A stretch of 27,539 nucleotides of DNA, taken from the IMG/VR virus record IMGVR_UViG_3300009151_000303, positions 1 through 27,539 of that record; one strand, 5' to 3'. Every line of letters begins with the position of its first letter. Position 1 is the first letter of the stretch. Shown here in pieces: positions 21,617-27,539 of this stretch. The notes beneath the pieces were generated by a model, which worked only from the letters and a program-made list of their open reading frames with translations, made no database searches and was not told the DNA's origin. The position numbers and the translations under genes were made by a program. This DNA comes from a virus.

Positions 21617-24600
21617 TGTTACTAACAGGTAATGCTGAAGTTGATAAAAAAATTAAACAATCAATAGCTGGGGATCAAAAATTAAATTCAAGTCATCAGG
21701 TAATGGTTGAATGGAATTATAATGCCTATACTCCAATATTAGAAATAGGATGTTTTTATTTAAATCGTAAAACATATAAAAAAGATCCACATTATGGTGG
21801 ACAGGCATATTATTATTCTGATGATGTAACTGAATTAGATAAAAACAGAGAAACATATACACCACTTAGAAGCATCTTTGATATAAATAGACCAAAAGCT
21901 GGAATTATTCATTCAGTTTATATGGAAAATAGGGCAATAAATGGAGAACCTGATGCTGCAAAAAGTTTATCTATAAAAGATATGTTTAATATTTCTGCAG
22001 ATCATCCAAGGTTATATCCATTAAGTAAAGATTCAGTTTTTAAATATTGGTCATCTGTTAGAACATCTGAACTAAAAGTAGTTGGTTTATCAGAAAAAGA
22101 CTATACAATTAATTATGCTGCACCATATATTGAATATTCAGACCCTATATATATAAATAAGGTTGTAGTTAAAACACAAAAACATTTAGGATATGCTACA
22201 TCATTCAGGGTTGATGTAAAAACAAGTTTTGATGATAAAGATTGGGAAACTATTTATTCAGATACCAGTTCAGAAAGTTTATTAAATGGTGAATTAAATA
22301 TCTATTATGATTATGAAAATAATAAATGGACAATACATTCTAATGTTATAGATCAGCCAGATGAAAAATCAGTAATAGATTTTAGTAAAACAGAATCACA
22401 TACAAAAAAAATATATGGTTTAAGATTTATTGCAAGAAAAATGTCAAAAACATATATACCTTTAGAAATGATTGAATTAAGTCCAAGATTAGTTGCTGAT
22501 TTAACAAGCTCAACCACATCTTTTGAAGTATCTTCTTCTGTATCTGGATCAGCTTATGGATTACCAATCGGATCTGTTATATCTTCAAATGGATCAATTA
22601 CTCTTTCAAATGAAAATGGATATTTCAGTAAAAAAAATACAAACTCAATCATTGCAAATGTATTAAAGCCAAATGTAGAAATGCGGTTATATCAAAAACT
22701 TGTTGTTGATGGAAAAACATATAGATTCCCATTAAAAACTTTGTATACTGATCTATGGAATGAAGAAGATGGATTTACGGTATCTACTCAACTAGAGGAT
22801 TATTTTAAATTTTTTAAAGAACAAAAAGCTCCAGATATAATGATTGCTAATAAGAATGGTATTCCAACATCTGCAGCAATGCTTATTTTTATGGATAATA
22901 TTGGTTTTAATAATTTTAGGTTTGAAAAAGTTGATAGCAGTCAGTATATAGATGATGAAGATATAGTTTTAGATTTCTTTTATTCTAAAAAAGAACAAAC
23001 TGTTATGGAGGTAATTGAATCTCTTGCTATTTCTACACAAACTGCAATTTATATGGATGTAGATAATGATTTAGTTGCTATGACAAAAGAAAAAATGATA
23101 TCTGGTCAATATGTAAAAGATTTTTGGATGACTGGAGATAAAAATTCTCACACAAAATCAAGTTTTTATGATGGCACCGAGACTACAACAATTAAATATA
23201 TTTCAAATATAGAAAGTTTTCAAGAATCACTAGAGCCACCAATTACAGATATAACTGTTCAATATAATGGTCTTGGCTTTCAAAAACAAAGTGTGGCATT
23301 AGTCGGTACAGGTCAACAACAAATTAAGGAAAATCAAGACTTTTTAGAAAGCCCCACATTTGGAGCTAGTACAACAAATGAAAATTTAAGATACAGCCTT
23401 GATATATTATGGCAACCAGGAAATGACAAAAATTCTTCAGATAGTTATTTAGCAGCAGCAGCATTAATTGAAGAAGTACCAGATACTGGTCCATATAAGT
23501 TATTACTTAATTCAAAAGCTTTAAGTTCAAAATATACAGATTATAATAAAGAAAATGTAATTAAAAAATTGGCAAACTCTACTAATGATTCTTTAAGAAA
23601 AGCAATGTGTATTTATTTAGACAAACAATATATAAATACATTTAAAAATAGTTTTTCTGGATATGTTCTTATAGATGCTGAATTAATTAAATACTATGGA
23701 ATTGTTTATGTAATTAATGATCCAATAAATAAATCTTTATATAGAGAGGTATTATTTAGTATTGATCAGTATCAGGCTGCTAGAGCAAAACTAGGTCAAG
23801 GTGGGTCTATTCAGCCAGAAGCACTGGTATTAGATTTAGATTTTACATATTATGAGTCAACAAATAATTCAGCACAAAAAGATTTTAATATTGTGGGTGA
23901 CGGAAGAGGACAAAATAGAACAAAAATTACTGCTCATAAAGCAATAAATACACATAAAGATTTTCTTCTTGCAAATACAGATTGGCATAAAAATGGTACA
24001 AATCTTTGGGGATCAACAAAATCATTATCAAGAGTTATTGTAAATAATTTAACTGTTACTGATAGAAAAGAAACATATCTTTCAACTAAAACAATGCATT
24101 ATAATTCTATTCAACAAAGTTTTAGTGGACATTTACGTCTTAGTGGACCAAAATGTAGTAATATTATTAAATCTACAAAAACATATAAAGACTCTGTAAA
24201 GGCTCTAATTCCTACAAGTAACTCGTCAGAACAAATTATAACTGGTATTGTAAAAACTGTTAAAAATGTAAACGGAAAAAATATGCCAATTCATAAAATT
24301 GGAACAAGAATGAGGCTAGTTAGCGATGTTCCAAAAAATGTTAATCCAGGAGATAAACCAATCAATGAAGGTATTATTGCTGGTGTTGGTTGGAGCATTG
24401 GAGAATCACCTCATGGAACTGGAATGACTGGTTACTTTCTTGAAATTGAAGATGTTGGTACAATAGATCCAAAATCTTTGCATGAGGCTAAATATAGAAA
24501 TATGAGATTATACCGAGTTGATTCTATTAATGGAAAACTTATACCATCTTTACTTGGTAATTCTTGGGTAAATGCATCTCATACACCACAAATAGGACTT

Positions 24601-25587
24601 GACTGGTTAAGAAGTCCTGCGGATACTAAAACGTCTCATTCTCAAATTTTTGATTTAGAAATAATAATAAAAGAATCTGGTAAATATAAAGAATATCAGG
24701 TATTCTGGGAAAATCAAAATGTACTTACTATAAATGAACTTGCATCAAAAGCTTTAGAAACATCAAATGTTTGTTTATTTGTTCGTGGTGAATCTTCTGC
24801 AATTTATGAACATTTATATGTTGCATCAAGTCCATATGGAATAAATTTAAAAAATAGTACAGATATAAATATTGATTATCTTTCTGGAAATAAAGATATG
24901 TCTAGTAGAGGATATTTGCCAACTGGAGTTACAAAACTTTTTGATGTAGATGGAAAACCAATGTCTTTATATTTTGAAGAGTTTGGCAGATTTGTTAGAG
25001 AAGTTAAAAAATTTGATGTAAGGTTTAGTAAGCCAAACGCACTTAAGCCACAATTACTTACTTTATCTGGTATAAATACAAACTATTGTGTTTCTGACTT
25101 TGAAGCATCATCTAATGGTGCAAGTTTTTGGTTATATAATACTTCAAATGGACCAATCCAACTCTCTGATTCTACAGCAACACCGCTATCAATCAATGGG
25201 TATCCTTTGGTACAAGTAAGTCCAAGCAGTATTCAATCTAGTAAATTATTAGAAAGAGAAGATTATAGCAAAGCATTAGATGATGAATATGAATTAAATA
25301 GAAAAATTTATGGAAAACAAGAGCTTCAATTATCAGGTGAGTTTATTAATAATCGTGCACAAGCAGAAAAACTAGCAAAATGGATAGGAACAAAATTAAA
25401 AAAAGAAAGAAAAACTCTTAATTTATCAATATTTCCAAATCCAATATTAAAACTTGGAGATAAGGTTGGTGTTGCATATGAAGCTAAATACTATGAAGGT
25501 AGCGAATCATATACTATTACATCTATAAATCATTCTATTTCTAATAATGGACCAGCTATGAATATTGAATTAAAGGAGTGTGTATAA
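21616..25587 (+). CDS. Large baseplate hub / tail-associated protein with carbohydrate-binding-like domains
   Basis: A 1323-residue protein from ATG 21616, with GGAGG four bases upstream; an in-frame TTG at 21583 is inside the preceding gene and is not preferred. Residues about 170-295 resemble a discoidin/F5/8-type C sandwich (YINKVVVKTQ, SFRVDVKTSFDDKDWETIY, IYGLRFIARK). Residues about 300-640 are beta-rich hub-like sequence. Residues about 735-1075 (beginning ALVLDLDFTYYE, ending YEHLYVASSPYG) look like a concanavalin/LamG-type sugar-binding domain. The last 100 residues (LKLGDKVGVAYEAKYYEGSESYTITSINHSI) match the end of tail hub proteins. It probably forms the tail tip and contacts the host surface. 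No peptidoglycan hydrolase motif is visible. Confidence 0.65.
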   Translation: MLLTGNAEVDKKIKQSIAGDQKLNSSHQVMVEWNYNAYTPILEIGCFYLNRKTYKKDPHYGGQAYYYSDDVTELDKNRETYTPLRSIFDINRPKAGIIHSVYMENRAINGEPDAAKSLSIKDMFNISADHPRLYPLSKDSVFKYWSSVRTSELKVVGLSEKDYTINYAAPYIEYSDPIYINKVVVKTQKHLGYATSFRVDVKTSFDDKDWETIYSDTSSESLLNGELNIYYDYENNKWTIHSNVIDQPDEKSVIDFSKTESHTKKIYGLRFIARKMSKTYIPLEMIELSPRLVADLTSSTTSFEVSSSVSGSAYGLPIGSVISSNGSITLSNENGYFSKKNTNSIIANVLKPNVEMRLYQKLVVDGKTYRFPLKTLYTDLWNEEDGFTVSTQLEDYFKFFKEQKAPDIMIANKNGIPTSAAMLIFMDNIGFNNFRFEKVDSSQYIDDEDIVLDFFYSKKEQTVMEVIESLAISTQTAIYMDVDNDLVAMTKEKMISGQYVKDFWMTGDKNSHTKSSFYDGTETTTIKYISNIESFQESLEPPITDITVQYNGLGFQKQSVALVGTGQQQIKENQDFLESPTFGASTTNENLRYSLDILWQPGNDKNSSDSYLAAAALIEEVPDTGPYKLLLNSKALSSKYTDYNKENVIKKLANSTNDSLRKAMCIYLDKQYINTFKNSFSGYVLIDAELIKYYGIVYVINDPINKSLYREVLFSIDQYQAARAKLGQGGSIQPEALVLDLDFTYYESTNNSAQKDFNIVGDGRGQNRTKITAHKAINTHKDFLLANTDWHKNGTNLWGSTKSLSRVIVNNLTVTDRKETYLSTKTMHYNSIQQSFSGHLRLSGPKCSNIIKSTKTYKDSVKALIPTSNSSEQIITGIVKTVKNVNGKNMPIHKIGTRMRLVSDVPKNVNPGDKPINEGIIAGVGWSIGESPHGTGMTGYFLEIEDVGTIDPKSLHEAKYRNMRLYRVDSINGKLIPSLLGNSWVNASHTPQIGLDWLRSPADTKTSHSQIFDLEIIIKESGKYKEYQVFWENQNVLTINELASKALETSNVCLFVRGESSAIYEHLYVASSPYGINLKNSTDINIDYLSGNKDMSSRGYLPTGVTKLFDVDGKPMSLYFEEFGRFVREVKKFDVRFSKPNALKPQLLTLSGINTNYCVSDFEASSNGASFWLYNTSNGPIQLSDSTATPLSINGYPLVQVSPSSIQSSKLLEREDYSKALDDEYELNRKIYGKQELQLSGEFINNRAQAEKLAKWIGTKLKKERKTLNLSIFPNPILKLGDKVGVAYEAKYYEGSESYTITSINHSISNNGPAMNIELKECV

Positions 25588-25588
25588 T

Positions 25589-26677
25589 ATGCCAGCAGGT
25601 AATTTTGAAATATATGATTATAATAAAAAACATAAAGATCAATATGGAAAAGTTTTGTTTTGGAATGTCTCTGACAATAAGTGGTATTTAGATAAAGCAC
25701 ATACAAAGATTGCAAAATATCAAGAAGACTTATCAATGCCATATCTTTTAGAAACAAGAAATAATCCATTATATCCATCTACATTAGACGCTGATCCAAG
25801 TACTCTAGGAATACAGCCATTTACTGAATCAAATTATAAACCACAACATTGGACCTCAAAAAATGGAATGCAGTCATATACTACAACATCAGAAGGAAAT
25901 TGGATAGGTATTAATTTTGATGAAACTAATCCAGATCATGGTTATGCACAAAATTGGAATATTGAAACATCTAGATGGGAAATTAATGGAAAACCACTTA
26001 CTTATCAAATGCAACCACCGCCAATGCTTAAATACGAAAAACCAAAAACTGTTAATCCACCAAAACCACCACAATCATCTCCATCCATAACCTCTGGATC
26101 TGAACATAGACCAAAATCTGGAACAACAAGAACATATAGCGGGTCTACTAAATCTAAAATAACTCCAGGACGAGATAAAGTAATTAAAGAAAAACCTGCT
26201 CAATATGATTTATTATTTAATTCTTTAGCATATATGAATACGCTAGAATCTTTAACAGAGGAAATAGGTATGGATCTGATTGCATCTGGAGATGATTTAT
26301 TAACAAACTTTAATTATATGAGTGTAGACTATTTACCAGATTTTGATGTACAAACTAAAGATAAATATAATGATTATGTGGATGCTGTAGATTTATTAAA
26401 ACAAACAGAGATTTATGATACAGAAGCTAATAAAACCATTGGTTCAAGCCTTGCCGATCCAATATTATTAGATAATGTAATTGATGACCTTATTGAAGAA
26501 TTAAAAAATAACTTACAAGGAAAGACTTTTTCTCAAACTATAAAATATTTTGGCACTATAAAAACACCTGATGGATTTAATTCTGGATTTTCTAAAGGCA
26601 GTAAAGTAGATTTTAGGTATCCTCTTAGTAAAAAATATGATAAATATGACATAGTAATAGATTTTAATCCTATTTAG
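25589..26677 (+). CDS. Minor tail protein with Pro/Ser-rich hinge, function unknown
   Basis: A 362-residue protein. AAGGAG lies 10 bases before ATG 25589. A GTG at 25580 would overlap that ribosome site too closely and is rejected. The N-terminal 150 residues are rich in aromatic residues with repeated W-containing beta turns (LFWNVSDNKWYLD, NWNIETSRWEING). Residues 150-205 form a Pro/Ser/Thr/Lys-rich flexible hinge (PPPMLKYEKPK, NPPKPPQSS). The C-terminal 150 residues are helical and acidic. A hinge between two folded parts and a position after the hub gene fit a tail-tip accessory or fibre-attachment protein. I do not recognise the family. Confidence 0.7.
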   Translation: MPAGNFEIYDYNKKHKDQYGKVLFWNVSDNKWYLDKAHTKIAKYQEDLSMPYLLETRNNPLYPSTLDADPSTLGIQPFTESNYKPQHWTSKNGMQSYTTTSEGNWIGINFDETNPDHGYAQNWNIETSRWEINGKPLTYQMQPPPMLKYEKPKTVNPPKPPQSSPSITSGSEHRPKSGTTRTYSGSTKSKITPGRDKVIKEKPAQYDLLFNSLAYMNTLESLTEEIGMDLIASGDDLLTNFNYMSVDYLPDFDVQTKDKYNDYVDAVDLLKQTEIYDTEANKTIGSSLADPILLDNVIDDLIEELKNNLQGKTFSQTIKYFGTIKTPDGFNSGFSKGSKVDFRYPLSKKYDKYDIVIDFNPI

Positions 26678-26681
26678 GTGG

Positions 26682-26687
26682 TATAAT
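26682..26687 (+). promoter_or_regulatory. TATAAT between ribosome site and start codon of the last gene
   Basis: TATAAT lies between AGGTGG (26676-26681) and ATG 26689; a similar TATAAT at 25583-25588 directly precedes ATG 25589. As promoters these would start RNA inside the coding sequence, so they may only be the AT-rich spacer of a standard ribosome site. Confidence 0.2.
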
Positions 26688-26688
26688 A

Positions 26689-27539
26689 ATGAGTATGTAT
26701 GGAACTTATAAAATATATAAAGATGGAAATTTAATATCAGAACAAAAAAATAAATTAACAGTATTGGGTAGAGCTAATGCTTTAAAAGCTATGCTTGGTC
26801 AAAATCAATATTTTGCTAATTCTTTTGGTATTGGTGTTTCTAGTAAAGCAAATGCATCAACTAAATTTTTAGATATGACTGATTTAGATTTTACTGTTGG
26901 AAAATTTCCAATATCTATGGGAACGTTGGGTACAACACAAGATTCATCAACAGATGGATTAGTTTATACTGCAAGAATTACCGATACATCAAGATATTAT
27001 ATTACTGAAATAGGTTTATTTTCTAATATTATTAATGGTGCTGTTGACATTGATGATTTAACAATATTTGATTTTGAAGATGGAGAGCAAATTAAAGAAA
27101 CACCGTCAACTTTTACTGCTACTATTTCAAATGGAAACCCATCTGTATTTACATCTAATTCTCATGGTTTAGTTAACGGAGACTCAATAACTTTGACAAC
27201 AACCAATACTTTACCTGGTGGACTACAAACTAATACAACATATTATGTTATAAACTCTACTATTAATACATTCAATGTCTCACTTACTTATGGTGGAGAT
27301 GCTGTTGCTACTAATACTAATGGAAGTGGAACACATACAATAAATCCAACTACAGTTTATGTAAGTGAATCATTATTTTCAAATAGACGTGGATCAAGTC
27401 TAGTTTCAGACCTTTTATATTATAGAATTGGAAATGATGCTGTTAAAATAACTGGAAATAAAACTATTTTTTATGATGATACATATACAAATTTATCAAA
27501 TGTTGGTCCAAAAGATAATTTTACACTTGCTGCATATAA
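26689..27539 (+). CDS. Tail fibre-like protein, 3' end cut by the window edge
   Basis: The frame from ATG 26689 is open for 283 codons to the window end. The final TAA of the window (27537-27539) is not in this frame, so the gene continues beyond. AGGTGG upstream acts as ribosome site. Residues 1-140 (YGTYKIYKDGNLI, NALKAMLGQ, DTSRYYITEIGLFS) look like the beta-rich start of a phage tail or fibre protein. Residues about 141-220 form an inserted small domain with the pattern NPSVFTSNSHGLVNGDSITL, LPGGLQTNTTYYVIN, GSGTHTI, common in many unrelated phage proteins. After it the first domain seems to resume (VYVSESLFSNRRG, LLYYRIGNDAVKITG). The position at the end of the tail module suits a fibre or receptor-recognition protein. 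Confidence 0.75.
   Translation, partial: MSMYGTYKIYKDGNLISEQKNKLTVLGRANALKAMLGQNQYFANSFGIGVSSKANASTKFLDMTDLDFTVGKFPISMGTLGTTQDSSTDGLVYTARITDTSRYYITEIGLFSNIINGAVDIDDLTIFDFEDGEQIKETPSTFTATISNGNPSVFTSNSHGLVNGDSITLTTTNTLPGGLQTNTTYYVINSTINTFNVSLTYGGDAVATNTNGSGTHTINPTTVYVSESLFSNRRGSSLVSDLLYYRIGNDAVKITGNKTIFYDDTYTNLSNVGPKDNFTLAAY

Noticed and set aside
25580-25588. GTG start for the 362-residue tail protein
   Set aside because: AAGGAG would be only one base away; ATG 25589 has normal spacing.
27537-27539. Terminal TAA as stop codon of the last gene
   Set aside because: It is out of frame with ATG 26689; the reading frame passes through it (TAT AA...) and runs off the window.
1-27539. tRNA genes, CRISPR arrays, insertion sequences, integrase and attachment sites
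   Set aside because: I saw no cloverleaf-like segment, regularly spaced direct repeat array, transposase or recombinase motif. The repeats found are all within coding sequence.

Overview
The window is a contiguous, very AT-rich stretch of the virion-structure region of a tailed phage with a long non-contractile (siphovirus-type) tail, or of a closely related prophage. Every supported gene is on the + strand. The genes are packed with 1-4 base stop/start overlaps (TAATG, TAGTG), and no gene-free gap exceeds about 105 bases. The order is the standard one: end of a packaging gene (probably terminase large subunit), small conserved protein, portal, protease/scaffold, major capsid protein, head-tail connectors, tail terminator, tail tube, frameshifted tail assembly chaperones, tape measure protein, distal tail protein, baseplate/hub protein, and accessory tail or fibre proteins. 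The last gene runs off the window. The host is probably a low-GC actinobacterium, such as a planktonic lineage. This is an inference from the small pre-portal protein, the tape-measure type and promoters placed as for leaderless mRNAs; it is not proven by the sequence.

Head module (1-8220). The portal looks PBSX-type. The next gene fuses an XkdF/HK97-like protease to a Cys-containing segment, a small beta-rich domain and an acidic coiled-coil scaffold. The scaffold part carries its own perfect Shine-Dalgarno (AGGAGGTG) and an in-frame ATG at 3224, so a separate 184-residue scaffold is probably also made. The capsid gene has C-ending, highly expressed-type codons and is followed by a perfect GAAA-tetraloop hairpin terminator and a TATAAT box. 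Connector genes (4952-8220) follow.

Tail module (8292-27539). The tail tube gene has the same layout as the capsid gene: adapted codons, then a GAAA-loop hairpin, then TATAAT. The two chaperone reading frames are joined by a textbook -1 slippery heptamer, CCCAAAC at 9397-9403. The tape measure gene is 11.3 kb (3767 residues), far longer than usual.

The most striking content is inside the tape measure protein. Between its TP901-like N-terminal core with membrane segment and its C-terminal coiled-coil half lies a cassette of enzyme-like domains of about 1100-1350 residues. I read two ADP-ribosyltransferase-like modules (ExE motifs at 916-918 and 1200-1202), a protein-kinase-fold/HipA-like module (K1327, D1407xxxxN1412, D1420) and a clear nucleotidyltransferase of the NMN-adenylyltransferase type (PHAGH 1612-1616, SATQLRE 1733-1739). 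They are separated by short repeated linkers (FQTGGRINNYAxxS and VKSAAxGM). The arrangement suggests exchangeable effector modules carried in the tail lumen and perhaps delivered with the DNA. Three of the four would fit NAD+ use or synthesis. This is inferred from motifs and needs profile searches and structure prediction.
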